43,574 nucleotides of DNA. It comes from a virus. This document shows, piece by piece, positions 1-10,700 of the stretch. The notes beneath the pieces are model-generated. The model ran no database searches, was not told where the DNA came from, and was given only the letters and a program-made list of their open reading frames with translations. The stretch covers positions 1 through 43,574 of the IMG/VR virus record IMGVR_UViG_3300028559_000073; one strand, written 5' to 3'. Within the stretch, counting starts at the first letter, position 1. Each line of letters starts with the position of its first letter. The position numbers were made by a program, and so were the translations under genes.

Positions 1-1
1 T

Positions 2-373
2 TTAATATCACGTTTAAGAGGAACATTTAATAATGTTACAATTGCTCAAGGTTTTGGTTATGCCGGCCCACGATACGGAACAATTAATAGAGAAGCTTTA
101 CGTTCATTTATTAGACAATCAGGTACAAACTATTCTATTGCCGAATTAAGCGCTAATGTAACTTTTGGTACAAGATCATCTTTAGATGGACAAGACAATA
201 CATTACTATTTTCTTCAACTGATACAGGTAGATTTGTTAAAACTAAATTAACAATACCTGCTGAAATTTTTACAATATCTCCTGTAAATAGATTTGATAA
301 CACATTAACTACTTTTGACCAATTAATTGATAATGATGGCAACCCTATAACTTTTGATGATACAACACCGTAA
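2..373 (+). CDS. 3' end of a probable tail/fibre structural protein (5' truncated)
   Basis: An open frame enters from the left edge and runs 123 codons to TAA just before a late promoter. The visible part is rich in Thr, Ser, Asn and Gly with short alternating hydrophobic stretches, as in beta-rich virion proteins. It includes a stretch reading GFGYAGPRYGTINREALRSF and ends in NPITFDDTTP. No catalytic motif or membrane segment is visible and I do not recognise the family. Its position directly upstream of a fibre gene on the same strand supports a tail or fibre role. The start lies outside the window, so length and N-terminal domain are unknown. Confidence 0.65.
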   Translation, partial: LISRLRGTFNNVTIAQGFGYAGPRYGTINREALRSFIRQSGTNYSIAELSANVTFGTRSSLDGQDNTLLFSSTDTGRFVKTKLTIPAEIFTISPVNRFDNTLTTFDQLIDNDGNPITFDDTTP

Positions 374-379
374 AATGAT

Positions 380-387
380 TATAAATA
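380..387 (+). promoter_or_regulatory. T4-type late promoter TATAAATA
   Basis: A perfect TATAAATA lies in the 31-base gap before the fibre gene at 405, with 17 bases between the octamer and its ATG. The sequence continues TATAGAGA, the same extension seen at 27343. T4 late promoters are recognised through this octamer by the gp55-type sigma factor with the sliding clamp. An A-rich GAGAAAG ribosome-binding site follows. Confidence 0.7.
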
Positions 388-404
388 TAGAGAAAGATTA
401 ATCA

Positions 405-2318
405 ATGGCAAAACAAACAATTAGTATAGGTGCAGTACCAAACGACGGAAGCGGCGACAATTTACGTGTCGGTGGTTTAATTATAAATGATAACTTTAAT
501 GAAATTTATGCAGCACTAGGTAATGGTTCATCAATTACTTTAACAGCAACACCTACAGAATTAAATTTACTTACAGGTGCAACAGCAATTGTTACAGATA
601 CAAATTCCATAACTATTTCTAATAAAACAATAAGTGGTTCAAACAATACATTATCAAATATTAGTAATTCTTCTTTAACAAATTCAAGTTTTAGTATTAG
701 AGATGATTCTTCTTCTGCTATTTCTATTGCATTAGGTGGCACTTTAAAAATAAAAAGTAATGATGGTATTACAACTACAGTAAGTCAAGGTGATACTATT
801 ACAATTAGTTTAGATAGTAATGTTTTAACTGAAACTTCAACTGATGTATTAACAAATAAAACTATTGCAGCTTCAAATAATACAATATCAGGCCTTACAA
901 ATACAAATTTAAGTGGCACAGCAGGAATTACAAATGCAAATTTAGCAAATCCTTTTATACAATTTTCTGATGAATCATCTACAGTAAATTCAACATCATT
1001 AGGTGGTAAATTAGAATTTTTAGCAGGCGAAGGTATTAACACACTTGTAGGTCCGAGTTCATTAACTATTTCTGCTGAAGATGCTACATCATCAAATAAA
1101 GGTGTTGCAACATTTAATACGGCCAGTTTTACAGTTACAAGTGGTGACGTTACAATTAAATCAGCTGGTGTATCAAATGCACAATTAGTAAATTCATCAA
1201 TTACTCTAGGTTCTACTTCAACAGCATTAGGAGCTACAACATCTTCTATAGCGGGTCTTTCATTAACAGGTTCTACGAACACAATTGATTTAACAAGTTC
1301 AGGAAATAAATTAAGATTTAATTTTGCAAATACAGGTGTTTTTCCTAACGCTACAACATATCAAGGTCAGTTTGCAATAGCAACAGGTACAGCAAAGGCT
1401 TACTTTGCAGATTCAGGTGCTTATAACGAAATTCTTTCTGAAAACTCTAGTATAAAAGATTTATCTGATGTTGGTTCTACCAATCCTGCAAACGGCCAAA
1501 TTTTAATTTTTAATAGTTCTTTAGGCCGATATGAACCAGGCAATCAAACAGGTGGTGGAGGAAGTTCTACATTAACTGTAGGAGATAATTCATCTACAAT
1601 AGGCACAATAAATTTATCCACAGATACTTTAGGATTTGTAGGCACAAATGGAATTACAACAACTGTTAATGATGCTAACAATACAATTGAAACAAGATTA
1701 ACTGATGATTTTTACGCTGATAACTATTTACCTGCTTCAGCAGTAATTGATGTAACTCACGGTGGAGGTTATTATTTTTTTAATTCTCATTATTCAGGAA
1801 ATAGTCCTACACTATATTTAAAATCTGGTCATACATATGCTTTCAAATTAAATGTAGCAGGACATCCTTTCTTTCTACAAACAATACCAAATCCTTCAGG
1901 AGGATATCCTGTAGCTTATAGTGCTGGCAATCCATATACAACAGGTTTAGTACACGTATCAGCAAATGGTACTGTTACAACAGGTGCTGTAGGCCCACAA
2001 ATAGCAGGTACATTATACATTAAAGTACCGGCAAATTCTAATTCTAAAATTTATTATGCTTGTCAAAATCACGCATATATGGGAAATACAATAGTCTTAG
2101 GTTCTCTTACTGATACTTTTACCGGCGATGGTTCTACTGTAACTTATTCAATAAATAATGGTAGAAATGTAAATGACATTTTAGTTTATGTAAATGGTAT
2201 TTGTTTAGTACCTACAAGTGATTATACAATTACAAATACATCAACATACAATGTTGCAACAATAACTTTTCAAGTAGCGCCAGCGGCGTCTGCTGAAATA
2301 CAAGTAAGGTATCTATAA
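405..2318 (+). CDS. Tail fibre protein with cupredoxin-like insert
   Basis: This 637-residue Ser/Thr/Asn-rich protein starts MAKQTISIGAVPNDGSGDNLRVGG, a common N-terminus of marine T4-like fibre proteins. Repetitive beta-rich sequence fills residues about 40-430. Residues about 450-570 look like a small copper-binding fold: His487 (in GHPFF) and a C-x2-H-x2-M cluster (Cys553, His556, Met559), the ligand set of type 1 copper sites. The last ~70 residues (TFTGDGST...ILVYVNG) match a C-terminal module frequent in phage structural proteins. A segment around residues 180-255 (LANPF, SDESST, LEFLAGEG, FTVTSG) recurs in the fibre gene at 24405. Preceded by a late promoter. Fibre role is well supported; metal binding is inference. 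Confidence 0.75.
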   Translation: MAKQTISIGAVPNDGSGDNLRVGGLIINDNFNEIYAALGNGSSITLTATPTELNLLTGATAIVTDTNSITISNKTISGSNNTLSNISNSSLTNSSFSIRDDSSSAISIALGGTLKIKSNDGITTTVSQGDTITISLDSNVLTETSTDVLTNKTIAASNNTISGLTNTNLSGTAGITNANLANPFIQFSDESSTVNSTSLGGKLEFLAGEGINTLVGPSSLTISAEDATSSNKGVATFNTASFTVTSGDVTIKSAGVSNAQLVNSSITLGSTSTALGATTSSIAGLSLTGSTNTIDLTSSGNKLRFNFANTGVFPNATTYQGQFAIATGTAKAYFADSGAYNEILSENSSIKDLSDVGSTNPANGQILIFNSSLGRYEPGNQTGGGGSSTLTVGDNSSTIGTINLSTDTLGFVGTNGITTTVNDANNTIETRLTDDFYADNYLPASAVIDVTHGGGYYFFNSHYSGNSPTLYLKSGHTYAFKLNVAGHPFFLQTIPNPSGGYPVAYSAGNPYTTGLVHVSANGTVTTGAVGPQIAGTLYIKVPANSNSKIYYACQNHAYMGNTIVLGSLTDTFTGDGSTVTYSINNGRNVNDILVYVNGICLVPTSDYTITNTSTYNVATITFQVAPAASAEIQVRYL

Positions 2319-2321
2319 AAT

Positions 2322-2936
2322 ATGGGAACACGTACACGAGGTTTTGCTAATAAAGTTACAGCTGATGGTGTATCAGGTTTAGATAGTACAGTTATTACTG
2401 GTGCTACTGCCGAAACTTCTATTGCAGGTGGAGATAGTGTTTTAATTTATGACGATAGTGCTAGTGCATTAAGAAAGATGACTAGAACTAATTTTGTTGC
2501 AGGAATTGGTGGAACTAATACTCCAAATTTTAAAGTTAGGAGAGGAACATCTAATCAAAATATTCCTAATGCAACATATACAAAAGTACAATTTAATGAT
2601 GAAGATTTTGATACAGCTTCTGCTTATGATAATTCAACAAATTACAGATTTACTGTACCTTCTGGTCAAGGTGGTAAATATTTAATAGGAACACAAGTTG
2701 GTGGTAATAGTTTTAATTCTACTGTTTATCTTAGGCTTTATAAAAATGGTAATGGAATTAATTATACATATAAATTACTTAGTGGAGGTGCTGATAATTC
2801 AATACAACAAGTAACTATTTTAGACTTAGTAGCAACAGATTATATTGAAGTATTTTTTTATCAAGGAAGTGGTGGTTCTGCACCCATACAAGCTGATACT
2901 TCTACATTTTTTTATGGATTTAAACTAATAGAATAA
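2322..2936 (+). CDS. Probable virion protein with C-terminal C1q/TNF-like domain
   Basis: A 204-residue protein starting 3 bases after the upstream fibre gene. Residues 1-65 form an attachment-like stretch (VLIYDDSASALRKMT, typical of phage fibre N-termini). Residues about 68-204 show the C1q-like pattern: a hydrophobic FKVRR start, TKVQFNDEDFDTASAYD, a YRFTVPSGQGGKYLIG strand, YLRLYKNG, then VTILDLVATDYIEVFFYQ and a final FFYGFKL strand. C1q-like folds trimerise and often form receptor-binding heads of fibres. Role is inferred from the pattern and location; no enzyme motif is seen. Confidence 0.6.
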   Translation: MGTRTRGFANKVTADGVSGLDSTVITGATAETSIAGGDSVLIYDDSASALRKMTRTNFVAGIGGTNTPNFKVRRGTSNQNIPNATYTKVQFNDEDFDTASAYDNSTNYRFTVPSGQGGKYLIGTQVGGNSFNSTVYLRLYKNGNGINYTYKLLSGGADNSIQQVTILDLVATDYIEVFFYQGSGGSAPIQADTSTFFYGFKLIE

Positions 2937-2938
2937 TT

Positions 2939-3259
2939 ATGGCAAATTTATCAACTAAAATAAAACTATATGCAAATAGAGAAGTAGATTTTCTTAAAGA
3001 CGTAAGATTACAAGACAACTCAGATGGAGTGGGAGTATTCATAGTTGAATGGAACTTAGATATTCCTAAACCTACAATGGCACAATTAGATGCCTTTGAA
3101 GCACAAGCTAACATTGTTGAAAGCAATCAGGCACAAGTACAAAACAGAATTAAAGAATATGGTTCTATTGCAGAACAAATAGAATATATAACTGAAAATG
3201 GTTTAGATGCTTGGCAGTCAAAAGTTAATAGTATAAAATTAAAGTACCCAAAGGAATAG
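2939..3259 (+). CDS. Small tail fibre assembly/chaperone-like protein
   Basis: A 106-residue protein. The N-terminus resembles a short domain that describes an expected position or value (VRLQDNSDGVGVFIVEWN). Residues 45-75 are an Ala/Gln/Glu-rich helix, and the C-terminus YGSIAEQIEYITENGLDAW...KLKYPK closely matches the YPSIxEQLD...GLDAWKxxIxxVKxKYPK tail common in small phage fibre-assembly (XkdW-like) proteins. Such proteins usually follow fibre genes, as here. It may be a chaperone or a minor fibre component; the sequence cannot decide. Confidence 0.55.
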   Translation: MANLSTKIKLYANREVDFLKDVRLQDNSDGVGVFIVEWNLDIPKPTMAQLDAFEAQANIVESNQAQVQNRIKEYGSIAEQIEYITENGLDAWQSKVNSIKLKYPKE

Positions 3260-3271
3260 TATGAGAAACAG

Positions 3272-3279
3272 TATAAATA
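3272..3279 (+). promoter_or_regulatory. T4-type late promoter TATAAATA
   Basis: Perfect TATAAATA in the 40-base gap before the gp8-like gene, 20 bases from its ATG at 3300. Downstream bases GTAAGAAAGAA provide a purine-rich leader. It falls in one of only a handful of non-coding gaps, which argues against a chance match. Confidence 0.65.
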
Positions 3280-3299
3280 GTAAGAAAGAATAACAAAAT

Positions 3300-4769
3300 A
3301 TGCCAGCAATTATAACAAATAAATTCAGAATCAACAACGCTGAACAGTTTAGTGAATCGTTTTCTGAAGCCTCACCAGAAGTATATTACCTAGGTATCGG
3401 CCGACCACAGGCCTTCGCAACACAAACAAGAGGTGATTTAAGAACAGAAAATCAAGGTACAGACTCAGCTGCAATTACACCATCAGACAGTGTTATAGAA
3501 GAATTTAATACTTTTGATGATTTATTGGCAGTTAAAAAAATTACAACATCAGATACTTCGTTTGTTATACCTAGAAGAAACTGGACTGCAGGAGTTGTTT
3601 ATGATTACTACAGACACGATTATGGCAATCGTATTACAGGCACAACATCTGTGCAATCATCAAATAGTGGTGCAACAACTTTATTTGATACTACCTTTTA
3701 CGTCTTAAATTCAGAAAGAAATGTTTATAAATGTTTAAATAATAACAACAATGCCGTTGTAGCTAATGAACCAACAGGAACTTCTACTGCTATTATACAA
3801 ACAGCTGATGGATATAGATGGAAATATATGTACACTTTATCAGCATCACAACAATCAAATTTTTTATCAACAGATTTTATGGCAGTTACAACAAACAATA
3901 CTGTATCGGCTGCTGCTGTTGATGGAGCAATCAACATTGTAAAAATTAAATCAGCAGGTACTGGTGGAGCAAATGGAACATTTACAAGTATACCAATTAG
4001 AGGAGATGGCACTGGTGGATTAGTTTCAATTACAGTATCAGGTGGTATTGTAACAACAGTAACTGTAACTTCAGCAGGAACAGGATATACAATTGCATAT
4101 ATTCGTAACGCTGACATTGTAACAGCAGGTGCAACAGGATTATCAGGTGCAGAAATAGATTGTATTATTGAACCAAAAGGTGGACACGGATTTAATGCAA
4201 TACAAGAATTAGGTGGATTCTTTGTAATGTTAAACGTAAGTTTAGAAGGAACAGAATCTACAAACACAGGCGACTTTACAGCAGAAAACGATTTTAGAAG
4301 AATTGTATTAATCAGAAATCCTTTTTCAGGAGGTTCTGCAGCTTCTACTTCAACATTAAGAGGAACAAAAGCAATAAGATTTGCTGCTTCGCCAGCACCA
4401 GGAACATTTACTGTTGATGAAGAAATAAATCAAGCAACAACAGGCGCTGTAGGTAAAGTTGTAGAATATGATGCTGCAAATAGAATATTACATTACATAC
4501 AAACAAGATTTAATGACGAAGGTGTTGACAGTAACGGTAATCGTACAGCATTTAGTGGTGCAAACGTAATTACAGGCCAAAGTTCAGCTGCAACAGGCAC
4601 ACCAAGTGCTGTCGCAAGTGAAACTGCTGACCAAATTACATTTACAAATGGTTACAAAGATACAGAATTAGATAGACATAAAGGCGATGTTTTATATATT
4701 GAAAATAGAGCACCGATAACAAGAGCGGCGGACCAAACCGAAAATATTAAATTAGTAATTGAGTTTTAG
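3300..4769 (+). CDS. gp8: Baseplate wedge subunit, gp8-like
   Basis: A 489-residue protein. The N-terminus MPAIITNKFRINNAEQF followed by YYLGIGRPQAF resembles baseplate wedge gp8 of T4-like marine phages, including the central GYRWKYMYTLSASQ stretch. Gly/Thr-rich beta modules follow (residues about 210-270: GGTGGANGTFTSIPI...VTSAGTGYT), a module also found in the 1014-residue fibre at 27808. It is longer than T4 gp8 (334 residues), consistent with inserted modules. gp8 forms part of the wedge joining baseplate to tail fibres. It lies 8 bases before the large DUF4815 gene, as expected for a baseplate operon. Subunit assignment is moderately sure. Confidence 0.65.
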   Translation: MPAIITNKFRINNAEQFSESFSEASPEVYYLGIGRPQAFATQTRGDLRTENQGTDSAAITPSDSVIEEFNTFDDLLAVKKITTSDTSFVIPRRNWTAGVVYDYYRHDYGNRITGTTSVQSSNSGATTLFDTTFYVLNSERNVYKCLNNNNNAVVANEPTGTSTAIIQTADGYRWKYMYTLSASQQSNFLSTDFMAVTTNNTVSAAAVDGAINIVKIKSAGTGGANGTFTSIPIRGDGTGGLVSITVSGGIVTTVTVTSAGTGYTIAYIRNADIVTAGATGLSGAEIDCIIEPKGGHGFNAIQELGGFFVMLNVSLEGTESTNTGDFTAENDFRRIVLIRNPFSGGSAASTSTLRGTKAIRFAASPAPGTFTVDEEINQATTGAVGKVVEYDAANRILHYIQTRFNDEGVDSNGNRTAFSGANVITGQSSAATGTPSAVASETADQITFTNGYKDTELDRHKGDVLYIENRAPITRAADQTENIKLVIEF

Positions 4770-4777
4770 GGAGATAT

Positions 4778-7700
4778 ATGCCAAGTCCAACAGACTTTAA
4801 CCTCTCACCTTACTTTGATGACTACGCTGAGTCGAAGAAATTTCATAGAGTTCTTTTCAGGCCAGCCTTTGCAGTACAGGCACGAGAGTTAACACAATCA
4901 CAAACAATTCTTCAAAATCAAGTAGAAAGAATATCAGACCATCTTTTTGAAAAAGGTGCTATGATTATTCCAGGTGAAATAGGTTTCGATTTAGAATATT
5001 ATGCTGTTAAATTAACATCTAAAACTTTTGCTACAGTAGCAGAATATGTAGGTAAACAAATTACAGGTGTTACATCAGGTGTTATAGGTATTTGTGTAAA
5101 TGTTGTTGCAACAGACGGTACAGATCCAGATACTTTATATGTTAAATATAATAAAACAGGTTCTAATAATACAACTTTAACTTTTACAAACGGTGAAACT
5201 TTACAAGCCAGAACAATTGGTAATGCTACAGTTCTTGCAACGGCCGTTGTAAATTCAACAGCAACAGGTTCTGCTGCAAATATTGCTGCTGGTGTTTATT
5301 ACATTAATGGATTTCACGTATCAGTAACAGCACAAACATTAATATTAGACAAATATACAAATACACCTAGTTATAGAGTAGGATTAACAATTACAGAATC
5401 TTTTGTTACTTCAAATGATGACACATCATTAGTAGATAATGCTCAAGGTTCTTCAAATTTAAATGCACCAGGTGCTCATAGATTTAAAATAGATTTAACA
5501 TTAGCAAAAAGAACATTAACTTCAACTGATGATGCTGACTTTGTAGAGTTACTAAGATTGTCAAATGGTATTCGACAGAATCAAGTTCGTTCAACTGAAT
5601 ATGCTATTTTAGAGGACACGTTTGCAAGAAGAACGTATGATGAGTCAGGTGATTATACAGTAAGAGAATTTGATTTAGATATAAGAGAACACATTGTTGA
5701 AGGCAATAATAGAGGTATTTTTACTTTAGCGCAAGGCGGCGACCCTAATTTATTAGCTGCAGGTGTTGGCCCCGGAAAAGCATATGTTAAAGGATATGAA
5801 ATAGAAACTATTGGTACAACTTTCTTAAATATGGAAAAAGCAAGAGATTTCGAATCTGAAAATAATTTTGATACGAGATTTGATGTTGAAAATTTTGTAA
5901 ACGTAACAAAGGTTTTCGGAACACCAGATATAGGATTTGTTTCAGGTGAAGTAGAAGCTTTTAAAGAAATTAAATTATATGATACTGCCACTGTTACAAG
6001 AGGTACAGAACAATCAACTGTAGGAGTTACAGTTCCACAAATTGGTCGTGCTAAGTCAAGAGGATTTGAATTAAATAACGGTACGGCCAGTGCAAATATA
6101 TTTTCAAGTTCTTCGTTAACTAGTGCTGTTTACAAACATTATCTATTTGATATAGAAATGTTTACACATTTAAATGTACAAACCGCTCCAGCATTTACAA
6201 ACGGCGAAAAAATAACTGGAGGCACATCAGGTGCCACAGGATTTGTACAAGCTATTTCAACAACAAGAAATACGGCAGTTTCATCTATTACAGTTGCAAG
6301 TCCAGGAGTTGTTACATTAAACAATCACGGATTCAAAGAAGGAATGCAAATCACTTTAACAGGTGGTACTTGGCAGATTAATTCTGCTTCTGCTTCAGGA
6401 GCTGCAGTTTATACTGTAAAAAATACTACAACAAATACTTTTCAATTATTTAACGCTGCTGGCGATACGGCTATTAACGTTACATCTTTTTCTTCAGGAC
6501 CAACAGTTACACACGGTGTTACAGTTTTAAATGACATAACAGGTGTATTTGTGGCAGGCGAAACAATTACGGGTGGAACATCAGCTGCTACGGCAGTGAT
6601 ACAATCAGACAGATACGGATTTAATGGCGTACAATCATTTGACTTTACACAAGTAAAACAAATTGGTATGGCAGGTTCACCAACATATACGGCTGACGTT
6701 GCAACAGATTCAATTTATGGAGAAAGATATCCAGTATTTGGTTCTATTTCAGTTGCAAATAGTGGAACAACAGTTACAGGATTTGGTACATTGTTTAATA
6801 CTGAATTACGTATAAGTGATTCAATTACATTTACTACTGATGCTGGAGCAACTATAACAAGAATAATAGAATCTATTTCTTCAAACACAAGTTTAGAATT
6901 ATCAGTAGCAGTTGGTGCTTCTGATGTATCAACTAAAACAATTTCTTTTAGAAATCGTGGCAAATTACAAGGTTCAAGTAAAAATATTTCAATATTTGAA
7001 TTACCATACAGTGTTATTAAAACATTAAAAACTACAGCAAATGGTGGAGTTACTGATACTAGTTTTAATGTAAGAAGAAATTTTGTTGCTACATTATCTT
7101 CAGGACTGGTAACTATAACTGCCGGCACAAATGAAACTTTTGTAAGTTTATCAGAAAAAGATTATTATGTTTCTATTATGTCTATTGGGTCTGCAACAGC
7201 AGGAGCCACAGGAGACATTTTAAGTTTATCAGGAAATAATCATTTAGGAAATCCAATATTTACAAGAGGCGGTATACCAAACGGAAAAACTTTAACACTT
7301 GATTTTGGTACAAATTATTCAAACGCTAAAATAAAAATATTAGCAACAGTAAGTCGTGGAACAGCAGGTTCAAAAACTAAAACATTAAATGCCAACTCAA
7401 CTTTAGCGGTGTCATCACAATCTGAAATACAATCTGGTGTTATTGGTTTAGGAAAAGCCGATGCTTTTCAAATTAATTCTATTTTTATGTCACCTGACTT
7501 TTCTACTCCCGCTACAACAAGTCATACAAATGTTACAAATAGATTTACTTTAGATACAGGACAAAGAGATAACTTTTACGATATTAGTAGAATTAAATTA
7601 AAAACAGGAGCTATTACACCTACAGGAAGATTATTAGTTAACTTTGATTTTTTCTCTCACGGTTCAGGCGATTACTTTGATGTTGACTCATACACTGGTG

Positions 7701-10700
7701 CTGTTGACTACGAAGGTATACCTGAATATATTTCCGATACATCAGGTAAAACTTATAATTTAAGAGATTGTTTAGATTTTAGGCCTAGAGTTGCTGACGC
7801 TTCAACAATTTCAGGTTCAACATCACATAGATTTTATCAATCATCTCCTTCAGCTATAGCAACAGGAGCTTCTACGGTAGATATAGTTGAATTTAATTCA
7901 GATATAACAACTGATTTAGAATATTATTTATCTCGTGTAGATAAAATATTTTTAGACAAAGATGGTAATTTTAAAATTTTAAAAGGTTCTAGTTCTTTAA
8001 GTCCACAAATTCCTAAAGGCCTTGAAAATGCTATGCACCTTTACACTGTATTTTTAAATGCTTATACTTTAAATGAAAAAGATTTAAGAATACAAAAACA
8101 AGATAATAAACGATACACAATGAGAGATATTGGTCGTTTAGAAAAAAGAATTGAAAATGTAGAATATTATACACAACTATCTTTATTAGAAACGCAAGCG
8201 CAATCTTTACAAATACAAGACGCTGAAGGATTTGATAGATTTAAAAACGGATTTATTGTAGATAATTTTACAGGTCACGGTATAGGAGATGTGGGCAATT
8301 TAGATTATAAAGTTTCTATGGATATGGCAAGAGGGCAATTAAGACCTATGTTTAATTCTGAATCTGTGCAATTAATTGAAGCGGATGATGACGGTACACC
8401 AATTGTTGCGGCTGATAGAACGGCGGCTAACTATCAAAAAACTGGAGATTTAATTACATTACCATATACAGAAACAACAATAATCGACCAACCATATGCT
8501 AGTAGATTTGTAAATGTAAATCCTTTTAACATATTTACTTGGGCAGGTTCAATTACATTAGACCCACCAGGCGATGAATGGAAAGAAACTAATAGAGTTC
8601 CTGATTTATTGGTAAACGAACAAGGTTCGTTTGATACTATGGTTGCAAATTTAGGTAATCCAAATTTAGAAAGTGTAGAAATTGACACTGTATGGAACGA
8701 ATGGCAAGATTTCTGGCAAGGAGCTCCAGTAGAAACAACTACTTCTGGTGGAGAATATATAGGTACAAATCAAGTTGCAGGACAAGGTAGAGGAGTTGGA
8801 GGTTGGACTGTACGTGCAAGAGATATTACTACAACATCAACACAGGATATTGGTCAAACAAGAACAGGTATAAGAACAGCAATTGTACCTCAGGTTGTTA
8901 GAACATCTTTAGGAGATAAAGTATTAAATGTTGCTTTTACACCTTTTATAAGATCACGCACAATAAATTTTACAGCAACAAGAATGAAACCTAATACAAG
9001 AGTTTATCCTTTCTTCGATAATATTAACATAACCCCTTATGTTTCTCCTGTTGGAGGTTCGGTTGGAGGAAGTTTAGTTACAGATTCTAGTGGTGCAGTT
9101 ACAGGTACTTTTACCATTCCTGACCCAACTAATGACAATAATCCTAGATGGAGAACAGGTCAACGAGTGTTTAGATTAACAAGTCAACCTACTAATTCAA
9201 CTAATGATGTTGAAACATCCGCTGAAGCTGATTACCTAGCAAAAGGTACTTTAGAAACAGTGCAAAATACTATTGTATCTACAAGAGAAGCTCAAACAGT
9301 AAGACAAACTACAACTGATACAAGAAGTATTACTAGAACATCTACAAGGTCATCACAAGAAGTTATCACTTGGATTGATCCTATTGCACAAACATTTTTA
9401 ATTGATGATGAAGGAGGTGTTTTTGTAACTTCTATTGATACATTCTTTCAATCAAAAGACCAAAATATACCTGTTACTTTACAAATAAGAGAAGTTATTA
9501 ACGGTTATCCATCTCGCACAATAGTTCCATTTGGTGAAGTTGTATTAAATCCAAGTTCAGTAAATATATCTACTGACGCTACAACAGCTACAAAATTTAC
9601 ATTTACATCTCCAGTTTATTTACAAGAAAAAACGGAATATTGTTTTTGTTTATTAAGTAATTGTGATAGTTACAATGCTTGGGTAGCAACTTTAGGCGAA
9701 ACACAAGTAGGTTCAAATCGTACAATTTCGGCCAATCCTTACGCAGGAGTTTTCTTTAAATCGCAAAATGGTTCTACTTGGACGGCTGACCAAACAACTG
9801 ACATAAAATTTAAAATTAATCGTGCTCAATTTAGTAATGTTACAGGCACAGTTACATTAGTAAATGATGATTTGGAAACTAAAACATTACCTAATAATTC
9901 ATTGAGAACAACAAGTGGTTCAGGTGTAATAAGAGTATTCCATAAAAATCACGGAATGCACGGCACAAATAATAATGTTACAATCTCTGGCGTAGCCGCA
10001 GGCACATATAACGGTATAGTTCACACAGCAATAAACGGAACTTATACAAGTATTTCAAACGTAACACTTGACAGTTATGATATTACAACAAGTGGCACGG
10101 CAAATGCTACAGGAGATATTGGTGGTACAACTGTAACTGCCACGCAAAATAGATTGTTCGATTTATCTTGTTTAAATATATCAACTATGACGATTCCAGG
10201 AACAATAATAAATTACAATATGAGAACGACCTCTGGTAAATCAATACACGGAAACGAAACAGAATTTAGTTTAACTTCAGCGTTTAATGCTATAAATGTA
10301 AATATTGGTAATAATATATTATTTACATCACCACAAATAGTTGCAAGTTCTATTAATGAAACAAACGAAATGGCAGGTGGAAAATCTTTATTTGTAAATT
10401 TAACATTATCGACAACTAATACAAAACTTTCACCAGTATTAGATGTAAAGCGTATGAGTATGGTTGCTGTACAAAATAGATTAAATAATCCTACAGCAGG
10501 CAATACACCTAATTTTGTGGCCGATACAGCAGCTTCAGGTACTTCATCAGCGGCCGTTTATTGCACTAGACCGATTGTATTAGAAAATTCTTCTACTGCT
10601 TTAGATGTAAGATTAACACAAAATGTTAGATCGAGTTCATCAGTAAAAGTTTTTTATAAAATTACAAATGCAACAGAAGTAAGAAATATTAATGAATTAT

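Noticed and set aside
785-1282. Open frame on the - strand, 165 codons
   Set aside because: Antisense shadow of a Thr/Ser-rich fibre gene; Val/Pro-rich translation, no ribosome-binding site, whole region reads convincingly on + strand.
3725-4267. Open frame on the - strand, 180 codons
   Set aside because: Antisense of the gp8-like gene; Val/Pro-rich with no recognisable domain or ribosome-binding site.
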